DNA of 38,446 nt from UBA11373 sp046714175 (GTDB taxonomy: Bacteria > Actinomycetota > Acidimicrobiia > Spongiisociales > UBA11373): NCBI GenBank assembly GCA_046714175.1, contig JBKKBI010000048.1, positions 1-38,446 of the forward strand, read 5' to 3'. Within the stretch, counting starts at the first letter, position 1, and every line of letters begins with the position of its first letter. The notes below the pieces were generated by a model. It had not been told where the DNA came from. It worked only from the letters and a program-made list of their open reading frames with translations, and made no database searches. Made by a program: the position numbers and the translations under genes. Positions 31,868 through 38,446 of the stretch are shown here, piece by piece.

Positions 31868-32916
31868 CCACGGGGACGGGGCAAAAGGGCAGTCCACTCC
31901 TGCGCATTACCGGCGTAAAGAAATACTTCCCGGTGACGCGGGGCATCGTGTTCCAGAGGCGGGTTGGTGACGTCCAGGCCGTGGACGGAGTCGACCTGGA
32001 GATCTTCCCCGGGGAGACGGTGGGCCTGGTGGGTGAGACAGGGTGCGGCAAGTCAACACTGGCGCGGGTCATCACCAAACTGCGCGAGCCCACCGCAGGG
32101 AAACTGGAGTTCGACGGCGAGGACTACACCCACTACTCACGCCGCGAGATGCGCCCCCTGCGCCGCCAGATGCAGATCATCTTCCAGGACCCCTACGCCT
32201 CCCTGAATCCTCGGAAGACGGTGGGGTCGATCATCGGCGACCCCTACCGCATCCACAGAACCGTTCCCCGCCACCAAATCAAGGCGGAAGTGGAAGAGCT
32301 CATGGAACTCGTGGGGCTCAACCCGGAGCATTACAACCGGTACCCGCACGAGTTCTCCGGCGGACAGCGGCAGCGCATCGGGGTAGCGCGAGCCCTCGCC
32401 CTCACCCCCCGACTCATCGTCTGCGACGAGCCGGTATCCGCGCTCGACGTCTCGATCCAGGCCCAGATCCTCAACCTGCTCGGCGACCTGCAGAAGGAAT
32501 TCCGCCTCACCTACCTGTTCATCGCCCACGACCTCTCGGTGGTGCGCCATGTCTCCAACCGGGTGGCCGTGATGTACCTGGGCAAGATCGCCGAGATCGC
32601 CCCGCGCGCCGACCTGTACCGCAACCCCAAGCATCCCTACACGGGGACCTTGCTCTCCGCGGTACCGATCCCTGACCCGGATCGCGCCAACACCCGCAAC
32701 CGGATCATCCTCCAGGGGGACGTGCCGTCACCGATCGATCCCCCATCAGGGTGTCGCTTCCATCCCCGTTGTCCCAAGGCCCAGTTCCCGGCGTGCCGCG
32801 ATCAGGTGCCCGAATTGCGGGAGATGGGGCCGGACCACGTCGCCGCCTGCCACTACCCCCTCACAGGTCCCGGCGATCTGATCAAGGCCCGAACCGCCGC
32901 CCCGTCGGCCGATTGA
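31864..32916 (+). CDS. Peptide-type ABC transporter ATPase (OppF/DppF-like)
   Basis: 350 aa. The second ATPase of the importer. Visible are KKYFPVTRGIVFQRRVGDVQAVDGVDLEI, Walker A GETGCGKS, FQDPYASLNPRKTV, signature FSGGQRQR, LIVCDEPVSALDVSIQAQILNLL and IAHDLSVV. The C-terminus has HPYTGTLLSAVPIPDP and the Cys motif SGCRFHPRCPKAQFPAC. It ends 6 bp before the convergent lipoprotein gene; no terminator is evident in so short a gap, so the two transcripts may overlap. Confidence 0.94.
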   Translation: MTTGTGQKGSPLLRITGVKKYFPVTRGIVFQRRVGDVQAVDGVDLEIFPGETVGLVGETGCGKSTLARVITKLREPTAGKLEFDGEDYTHYSRREMRPLRRQMQIIFQDPYASLNPRKTVGSIIGDPYRIHRTVPRHQIKAEVEELMELVGLNPEHYNRYPHEFSGGQRQRIGVARALALTPRLIVCDEPVSALDVSIQAQILNLLGDLQKEFRLTYLFIAHDLSVVRHVSNRVAVMYLGKIAEIAPRADLYRNPKHPYTGTLLSAVPIPDPDRANTRNRIILQGDVPSPIDPPSGCRFHPRCPKAQFPACRDQVPELREMGPDHVAACHYPLTGPGDLIKARTAAPSAD

Positions 32917-32922
32917 CTCGGC

Positions 32923-34368
32923 TCAGAACCTGACCCGAAGCATCTCGAACATCTCGAGTCGCGCCGCGCCCGCCGGCACCGAGGCCTCGCTCGGGCCGAC
33001 CGGGTACACGAAGGGCATGCCATCGACCGCCGCCACCCCGAGCGATGACTCGAAACGTCCCAACCCCGTGTACATCGACTCGAACGCGGAGAACGCTTCA
33101 CCTACCGGCCATCCGGTACCGGACGGCATCCCCGAGTACTGCTTGCCGTCGAGCATGTAGACGAAGTAGTCGGCGAACCCAAACAGTGGGACTTTGAACT
33201 CGAGCCGGCCGCTCACTTCGCTAAGCGGGTAGGCGGGAAACATGGTGTCGGTGGCATCGACGACACCGTTGCCATCGTTGTCGCATATGAGCCCGGCGTA
33301 CAGACCGATGACGTCCGGCTGGAGCGGCAGCCAGCCGAGCGTTGCCGACAAGCCGCCCAGAAAGTCTTCATTGGGAATCCACACGGTGCCGCCGGGATGA
33401 TCGGTCGCCACCTCCAGGCCGCTCAGGTCGCGGTGCAGTATCGAGGTCGTGGGATCCCAACAGCGGGCGCGGGCGGCGAGGGTCAAGCGGAGTTCCTCGA
33501 CGGCCGGATCGAGCAGCAGGCTGTCAAGGCGGGTGAAGGCCAATGCGCCTGAACCGGAGGAGGTACCGAATTCGGCGGAGAAGGTAATCGGCATCACATC
33601 GATCTGCGCAACATCCTCGCACTTGATGTCGATGCTCGATCCGCGACCCGAGAAAGGCAGCCCGTCGATAGAAACCGGTGACGCGATCCCGCCAGCAATC
33701 GATCCCGACGAGTCGCGAAATCCTGCTGGGGCAACCGGGATCAGTCCGGGGACCTCGGCGCCCAACTGCAGGATGTTTTGGAACGAACGCATCGAGGGCA
33801 CGGCTTCGATCATTTCCCGGTCGAGGGTCACGACCGCAGTGGTCGACTCCTGGACCGCGACCACCGGGGAGAAGTGAGCCGTCGTTCCCGATACCAGCAC
33901 CTCGCTCCCCCGCCGGGTGATGGCGAGATCGCCCAGCAACTCGAAGCCCCCATCGGAGTTGCTGGTGAGCAGGACCATCACCGGGACTTCGTTGGGGGCC
34001 AGACCTTCGAAGGCGGCGACGTCACGGCGAACCGTGATTGTCACCGGCGCGCCGAACTCGAACCCATCGGGTCCCAGGTCGTAGACCTGCAGACCGGCCT
34101 CGGCGGGCAGCCCTTCCAATCCGGGCGGGTACTCCGCGGCCCCCAGCAGCTGGATCGTGATGCCCGGATCCGAAGCTGCCGCCGAATGCGGAACCGTGAC
34201 CCGCAACCCGCCGTCTTCGCTGATCACCGTAAGGCCCGGCTCGGTGGTGGTCGTCACCGACGGCGCGCTGGTGGTCACCGCGTCGGTGGTGATAGTGACC
34301 CCCGCCCCGCCCCCTCCACAGGCGGCGATCAGGAGCAGCGCCGCAACCGGTGATCTGCGCCGTGCCAC
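32923..34368 (-). CDS. Secreted lipoprotein of unknown function (paralogue B of a tandem pair)
   Basis: 481 aa from GTG, with AGGAGG 4-5 nt upstream. RRRSPVAALLLIAACG is a lipoprotein signal with lipobox Cys17, followed by a Thr-rich linker. Residues about 45-190 resemble a ZU5-like beta domain (SEDGGLRVTVP, DPGITIQLL, VYDLGPDGFEFGAPVTITV, VSGTTAHFSPVVAV). The middle is unique. The C-terminal part contains TDHPGGTVWIPNEDFLGG, LICDNDGNGVVDATDTMFP (an EF-hand/dockerin-like Ca2+ loop) and a closing block TGLGRFESSLG to VYPVGPSEA. The N- and C-terminal parts are shared with the gene at 34382. The function is unknown; I see no enzyme motif. Confidence 0.85.
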   Translation of the reverse strand: MARRRSPVAALLLIAACGGGGAGVTITTDAVTTSAPSVTTTTEPGLTVISEDGGLRVTVPHSAAASDPGITIQLLGAAEYPPGLEGLPAEAGLQVYDLGPDGFEFGAPVTITVRRDVAAFEGLAPNEVPVMVLLTSNSDGGFELLGDLAITRRGSEVLVSGTTAHFSPVVAVQESTTAVVTLDREMIEAVPSMRSFQNILQLGAEVPGLIPVAPAGFRDSSGSIAGGIASPVSIDGLPFSGRGSSIDIKCEDVAQIDVMPITFSAEFGTSSGSGALAFTRLDSLLLDPAVEELRLTLAARARCWDPTTSILHRDLSGLEVATDHPGGTVWIPNEDFLGGLSATLGWLPLQPDVIGLYAGLICDNDGNGVVDATDTMFPAYPLSEVSGRLEFKVPLFGFADYFVYMLDGKQYSGMPSGTGWPVGEAFSAFESMYTGLGRFESSLGVAAVDGMPFVYPVGPSEASVPAGAARLEMFEMLRVRF

Positions 34369-34381
34369 CGAGCCTCCTCCC

Positions 34382-35848
34382 TCAGAACTGGAAATTGAGC
34401 CGGGTGATGAACTGCTGCAGCTCGACCTCGGCGGTGGTCTCGGCCTCGTCCGGTCCCACCTGGTAGACGAACGGGTTTCCCCCGGATCCCAGAATCCCGA
34501 TTGAGGTCTCGAATCTCCCGGTCCCGGTGTACTTCTCTCCGAAGGCTGACAACGCCGCGCTCACCGTCCACTGCTCGCCCTCGGGAGCCGCGGAGAACTG
34601 TGAGGCATCGGCCAGGTAGACGAAGTAGTCGCCGTATCCGTACAGCGGAGCCACGTAGGTGAGGTCATCGCCGTCTCGCATCAGCCCCCAGGGGGCGAAG
34701 AACGTGTCGGTGGCATCCACCCGCCCGTTCTGGTCGTTGTCGCAGATCAATCCCGCCCAGGCGCCTTCCAACCTAGGAGTGAAGGGGGTTTGCAGTTTGA
34801 ATCCGGAGAAGCCCCCGTAGTAGTTCTCATCGGGGATGTACACCTGCCCTCCGGGATGATCGGTAAAGAGCGCAAGGGCCACCAATGTCAGCGCCGCAAG
34901 GAATGACGTCGCCGGATCAAGGCAATAGAAGTCCTCGATCATCTTCATGGTGAGTTCTATCTGCCGACCCGGCATCAGGTTGGCGATGAGGTTGGAGTGG
35001 AATCCGCTATCGGGTCCGGCGGGATCGATCGTGACCTTGGCGCCGAGGCGGGGGCGGAACTGCGCACCCTTGTCGCAAGCGACCTCGAGACCGCGGGTAT
35101 CGACCCCGGCACCGGCTGCTGCAAAAAAACCCGCGGTGGTGGTCATCCCGAACCGGACCGCCGCCGACCGGGAGTAGCCGACCGCATCGACCATCGCCGG
35201 CGGATCGATCTGCTCCAGTCCTCCGCCGTACCACTTGAGACCGATCTTCAGACTCGAACCCACCTCGGTGGCGTACCCGAGGTGGTAATCGTCGAGGTGC
35301 GTTTCCACATATCCACCCAAGTTCACCGCGATCACCGGCGAAAAGTGGGTCGTGGTTCCAGATACGAACACATCGTCGCCATCGCGGGTGACCCGAAGAT
35401 CGTCGTACAGTTCGTAGGTTGCGGTGCTGGCGTCATAGGTCATCAAGACGACGGCAGGCACCATCGCGGCAGCCATGCCCTCGAAGCGAGCCGCATCGAT
35501 GCGACGCGTCACCCTGACGGGAGCGGCAAACTCCAGCCCGGCGGGTCCGAGTTCGTAGATTCGCGACTCGGGATCGTCTGCCGCCGCCGCCAGCTCCGGC
35601 GGGTATTCATCACCGGAGAGCAGCCGAATGGTGATCCCCGGATCGGAGGCGGCAGCCGCGATGGGGACCTCGATCGTGAGATCGCCGTCCTCGCTCACCA
35701 CCTCGAACCCGGCTTCGGTAGTGGTCGTGGTCGCGACCGCCGTCGTCGTGGTGGCCGCGGTGGAGGGGACAGTCGCAGTGCCCGAATCCCCCCCGCAGGC
35801 TCCGACAACGAGCAGGAACGAGGCCACCACAGCAAGCCGAGCCCGCAT
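34382..35848 (-). CDS. Secreted lipoprotein of unknown function (paralogue A of a tandem pair)
   Basis: 488 aa from ATG at 35848, chosen over the ATG at 35863 because AGGGGG precedes it by about 6 nt. RARLAVVASFLLVVGACG is a lipoprotein signal (Cys18) with a Thr-rich linker. The same two conserved ends are seen as in its neighbour: FEVVSEDGDLTIEVP, YELGPAGLEFAAPVRVT and VSGTTTHFSPVIAV; then TDHPGGQVYIPDENYYGG, GLICDNDQNGRVDATDTFF and TGTGRFETSIG to VYQVGPDEAE. The middle third differs completely. It ends 13 bp before the neighbour's GTG, so both are co-transcribed. The pair looks like a duplication followed by exchange or drift of the centre. Confidence 0.85.
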   Translation of the reverse strand: MRARLAVVASFLLVVGACGGDSGTATVPSTAATTTTAVATTTTTEAGFEVVSEDGDLTIEVPIAAAASDPGITIRLLSGDEYPPELAAAADDPESRIYELGPAGLEFAAPVRVTRRIDAARFEGMAAAMVPAVVLMTYDASTATYELYDDLRVTRDGDDVFVSGTTTHFSPVIAVNLGGYVETHLDDYHLGYATEVGSSLKIGLKWYGGGLEQIDPPAMVDAVGYSRSAAVRFGMTTTAGFFAAAGAGVDTRGLEVACDKGAQFRPRLGAKVTIDPAGPDSGFHSNLIANLMPGRQIELTMKMIEDFYCLDPATSFLAALTLVALALFTDHPGGQVYIPDENYYGGFSGFKLQTPFTPRLEGAWAGLICDNDQNGRVDATDTFFAPWGLMRDGDDLTYVAPLYGYGDYFVYLADASQFSAAPEGEQWTVSAALSAFGEKYTGTGRFETSIGILGSGGNPFVYQVGPDEAETTAEVELQQFITRLNFQF

Positions 35849-35869
35849 CACAGACCCCCTCATGTATTG

Positions 35870-35885
35870 GGCGTAAGCCTACGCC
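35870..35885. promoter_or_regulatory. Inverted repeat at the lipoprotein operon promoter
   Basis: GGCGTA-agcc-TACGCC is a 6-bp inverted repeat. On the minus strand it contains TAGGCT, a TANNNT -10 candidate, about 23 nt before the ATG at 35848. It could be an operator covering the promoter, or chance. Confidence 0.35.
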
Positions 35886-35920
35886 TCGCCGCCGCCCCCT
35901 GCGGGGCTCCTCACCGGGCA

Positions 35921-37162
35921 TCACCCCTTCAGATGCTCGGCGGCGGCGGCGACGATGAAAGCCGCGTCGTCTCCCGCTCCGGCGATGAGGCCGGAGGCCC
36001 GAGTGCGCAGCCACGGCACCCCGACGAGGTAGAGCCCGGGCACCGGAGTGATCCCGTCGTTGTGCACCAGGTGACCGCGGTCGTCGATTACGGGAAGATG
36101 CACCCATGAGAAATCGCCATCGAACCCGGTTGTCCACACCACTGCAGCGATGTCGCCGACCGCAATCCGGGTTGGCCCGGCCAGGGCGTCCGGGTCGACC
36201 GCGGGCAGGTCGACCGGATCGGGCTCGGACGGATCTGCGGTGATTCCCGCACCGGCGATATAGCCGTCGATCATCATCTTGAGCTCCGCAGAGCCTGTGT
36301 CGGCAAAGCGGACGCACTCCGCCACCGAGTCGTCAAACGCAAGAGTGCGTCCGTCGACTCCGATCAAACGGCCCACCAGCGTTGTCCCTTGGGCGGCGAG
36401 ATCCTGCAGGCTCACCGTATGGCCACGTTCCCCCACTCCCGAGATCTGCGGCTGCGGGTTGAACTGCATCTGGGGATCAGGGAGTTCGGCCAGGCGCGTT
36501 CCCAAAACCCCCATCTCCTCCAGCCACCGCAGCACATCCCGACCCCGGTATCGCCGGGGAGAGCGCGCGACCTTGCTGACGCTGAGAAAAACCCTGCGAC
36601 CGGCACCGAGTAGATCTTCAGCGATCTGGCAGCCCGACTGGGCACTGCCCACCACAAGCACCCCGCCCGAAGGGAGGGAGGCAGAATTGCGATACTGGCC
36701 GGCGTGGATCTGGATGAGATCGGACGGCAGTTGGCCCGCCAGTGATGGGATGCGGGCGCGATTCTGCGCTCCCGACGCCAACACCACGACGCGCCCCTGT
36801 AGCGATCCGACTTCGGCATGGTCGGTCAGCACCTCGAAGCCGTCGCCGCTCGCCTTCACCGCGGTGACCGTTACCCCTTGGCGGATCGGAAGCCCAAACG
36901 ACTCCGCGTATCCCTCGAAGTAGCGCACCAGCTCTTCCGCTGAAGCGAAACGCTCCGGATCGCCGGGAATCGCGGCGCCGGGGAGTCCATTGATCCCGTT
37001 GAGGGTGTTCACCCGGAACGAGTCCCACCGCTGGCTGCGCCATGTCTCGGCGACCCGACCCCGCTCCAGCACCAGGTGCGGGATTTCCCGCATCTGGAGC
37101 TGGCGGCTGACCGCCAGGCCGGCCTGACCGGCACCAATGACGACCGCGGGATACGACTCCAT
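35921..37162 (-). CDS. Flavin-containing monooxygenase-like NAD(P)/FAD oxidoreductase
   Basis: 413 aa from ATG at 37162. The FAD-binding motif is VIGAGQAGLAVS (about 8-19), followed by RVAETWRSQRWDSFRVNTLNGI typical of the CzcO/Trk-like monooxygenase group. The second dinucleotide motif VLVVGSAQSGCQIAEDL binds NADPH. C-terminal VVWTTGFDGDFSWVHLPVIDDRGH and the ATG-like PGLYLVGVPWLRTRASGLIAGAGDDA complete the fold. The substrate is unknown. A longer reading frame upstream is a shadow of the DUF4328 gene. A TAGACT hexamer 8 nt before the ATG suggests a leaderless transcript. Confidence 0.88.
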   Translation of the reverse strand: MESYPAVVIGAGQAGLAVSRQLQMREIPHLVLERGRVAETWRSQRWDSFRVNTLNGINGLPGAAIPGDPERFASAEELVRYFEGYAESFGLPIRQGVTVTAVKASGDGFEVLTDHAEVGSLQGRVVVLASGAQNRARIPSLAGQLPSDLIQIHAGQYRNSASLPSGGVLVVGSAQSGCQIAEDLLGAGRRVFLSVSKVARSPRRYRGRDVLRWLEEMGVLGTRLAELPDPQMQFNPQPQISGVGERGHTVSLQDLAAQGTTLVGRLIGVDGRTLAFDDSVAECVRFADTGSAELKMMIDGYIAGAGITADPSEPDPVDLPAVDPDALAGPTRIAVGDIAAVVWTTGFDGDFSWVHLPVIDDRGHLVHNDGITPVPGLYLVGVPWLRTRASGLIAGAGDDAAFIVAAAAEHLKG

Positions 37163-37170
37163 CGACAGCG

Positions 37171-37176
37171 AGTCTA
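37171..37176 (-). promoter_or_regulatory. Putative -10 element (TAGACT) of the monooxygenase-like gene
   Basis: On the minus strand TAGACT ends 8 nt before the ATG at 37162. No ribosome-binding site precedes that ATG. Confidence 0.45.
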
Positions 37177-37209
37177 TTGGCTGGCCGCCGGCGATGACCG
37201 ACCGCGGTT

Positions 37210-38446
37210 TCAGCAGGTGATCGAGGGCGCCACCGCGTTGGAGAGGGCGTTGCGGATTCCGCGGGTCGTCTCCACGATCACGATCATGGTCACCACCCGC
37301 GCGCTGCCGGAACAGGTGGCCGCCATCACCGTCCCATAGCTCATGTCGCTGTCTGTCCCCACGGAGAAGTTTTCCAAGACTGCAGGCTGCCCGTCCACGA
37401 TCAAGGAGACCGGCCGACCCCGATACATGGTCGCTCCCGAGGAGGACGGCAGGGAGATGATGACACCGTCGACCAACACGAACAGGTCCTCCGTAGGCGA
37501 TCCCGGGGAGGACCACAGCAGGGTGATCTGCTCGGTGCCATCCCGATTGCCGACCAGCACCGTTCCGGTGTCGTGTTCTGTTCCCTGTGCCGCGACCGCG
37601 CTGAAGCGGTGCGGATACACCACCGCGACTCCGAACGCCTCGAACCCCGACCCGATCCCGGTGGCCTTGGCATCTGTGGCCACCGCGGGCCACACTGCCA
37701 TCCCGTAGGTGCCGACCGCGGCGGCCACCCCGACCACCACGGCTAGTACCCGCCGCTCGACGCGGGGACGATGCCTCGGTTCGGGCTGCTCCAACTCGAG
37801 ATAGCGGGCCCGAGCCTCCTGGCGCCGGGTGACCCCGCCGATCACCAAGACCGCTGCCGGGAGCACGACCAGCGAGAGGGCTGCGGCCAGCACCAGCATC
37901 AGCACCGCACCGCGATCGTCCAGTCCACTGTCGATCCAGGCACCGGCGATCAACAGCGCGGCGGCACCGACGAACAGCACCCACCAGGCATGCAGCCACC
38001 AGGGCACCGGTCCGCGGCGCCACCGGTCGCCGATGGGATGCGGCGCTTCGAGTCCGGTGGCACGCCAGATGTCGTCAAGCATCCGTTTCGGGGCGATCAG
38101 GTTGAATCCGGGGACGAACCAGGCCCACACCGCCCACCCCGGGCTCAGCCGCATCCAGCGGACCCCGAGGGCGCGCAGGTTGCGATAGATCCGACGCAGC
38201 CACATGACGAAGGCGACGCCGGTCACCAGGCCAATCGCACCGATGAGCGTGGTCACGTCGGCGACTCGCGTCCGGGCCTCGGTCAAACCCAACCCATTTC
38301 CGAGCGAGCGATGAACCGAAAACAGTGCTGGCAGCGCGATGCCGACGAGAACCGTGCTCACCAGGCACCCGCCGCGCAGGACCAGCGCCAGGGTCCCGCC
38401 GGGGCGATAACCCGAGGGCAGCCGCCGCAACGACCGGGCCGGGGCC
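37210..38446 (-). CDS. DUF4328-type membrane protein, 5' end beyond the window
   Basis: At least 406 aa. The reading frame is open to the window edge; a TTG at 38430 is possible but the true start may lie outside. The N-terminal half has several membrane helices with the DUF4328 signature FVMWLRRIYRNLRALGV...LSPGWAVWAWFVPGFNLIAPKRMLDDIWRAT. After a basic region (EPRHRPRVERR) comes another helix and then an extracellular-looking C-terminal domain (about 255-406: GFEAFGVAVVYPHRFSAVA, LLWSSPGSPTEDLFVLVDG, CSGSARVVTMIVIVE). The second part is not common to all DUF4328 proteins, so this is a fusion. The function is unknown. Confidence 0.75.
   Translation of the reverse strand, partial: APARSLRRLPSGYRPGGTLALVLRGGCLVSTVLVGIALPALFSVHRSLGNGLGLTEARTRVADVTTLIGAIGLVTGVAFVMWLRRIYRNLRALGVRWMRLSPGWAVWAWFVPGFNLIAPKRMLDDIWRATGLEAPHPIGDRWRRGPVPWWLHAWWVLFVGAAALLIAGAWIDSGLDDRGAVLMLVLAAALSLVVLPAAVLVIGGVTRRQEARARYLELEQPEPRHRPRVERRVLAVVVGVAAAVGTYGMAVWPAVATDAKATGIGSGFEAFGVAVVYPHRFSAVAAQGTEHDTGTVLVGNRDGTEQITLLWSSPGSPTEDLFVLVDGVIISLPSSSGATMYRGRPVSLIVDGQPAVLENFSVGTDSDMSYGTVMAATCSGSARVVTMIVIVETTRGIRNALSNAVAPSITC

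Overview
The window is GC-rich, densely coded bacterial DNA, most likely from an actinobacterium. Pointers are a Mycobacterium-type dCTP deaminase (with DPGFEGHLTLELSN), a PAC2-family protein, a DUF4328 membrane protein, an F420-type luciferase-like oxidoreductase, a 29-residue bS22-like ribosomal protein, frequent GTG/TTG starts, and many genes that look leaderless (a TANNNT hexamer 6-8 nt before the start codon). The exact lineage cannot be settled by reading; a deep-branching class such as Acidimicrobiia is a guess. No phage, transposase, integrase or CRISPR array is visible.

Layout. 1-4866 (+): a copper-handling operon with a truncated CopZ-like chaperone, a CPC-type Cu+ ATPase, a CPH-type CopB ATPase and a membrane-anchored c-type cytochrome. 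5022-8722: PAC2 protein, a class V PLP enzyme behind bS22 (minus strand), a class I glutamine amidotransferase-like hydrolase and an SDR dehydrogenase. 8831-11084 (minus): a tightly overlapping CDF metal exporter - homoserine kinase - DinB operon, divergent from a lipoprotein cytochrome c. 11634-13240 (minus): PhzF-like isomerase and a methyltransferase-like protein. 13263-13680: a 180-bp heptanucleotide repeat array, a 37-nt copy of a tRNA-Gly 3' end, a strong hairpin and the intact tRNA-Gly(CCC). 13703-16527: small membrane protein, dcd, alpha/beta hydrolase, F420-type oxidoreductase. 16596-19839 (minus): cyclase-STAND-TPR regulator behind a TenA/CADD-like protein. 20048-21724 (+): pntAb-pntB without pntAa. 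21792-26597 (minus): mmsA, then a GH130-like enzyme overlapping a GT4-toroid fusion. 26812-32916 (+): a complete oligopeptide/dipeptide-type ABC transporter (C-A-B-D-F order). 32923-35848 (minus): two tandem paralogous secreted lipoproteins. 35921-38446 (minus): a flavin monooxygenase-like protein and a DUF4328 membrane protein that runs off the end.

How it works together. Metal handling recurs: copper chaperone and two ATPases with a cytochrome c, and a CDF exporter facing a second cytochrome c. Central metabolism is represented by transhydrogenase, mmsA, homoserine kinase and dcd. Nutrient uptake and glycan metabolism are represented by the ABC operon and the GT4/GH130 pair. The signals not explained by ordinary genes are the recurring intergenic 7-bp repeats (GGANRCC and GTTRCCC families), the tRNA 3'-end duplicate at exactly 150 bp, the leaderless promoter signature, the lipoprotein pair of unknown function, and the GT4 fusion. 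I found no clear defence or mobile system; the novelty candidates are these structures rather than a complete new pathway.
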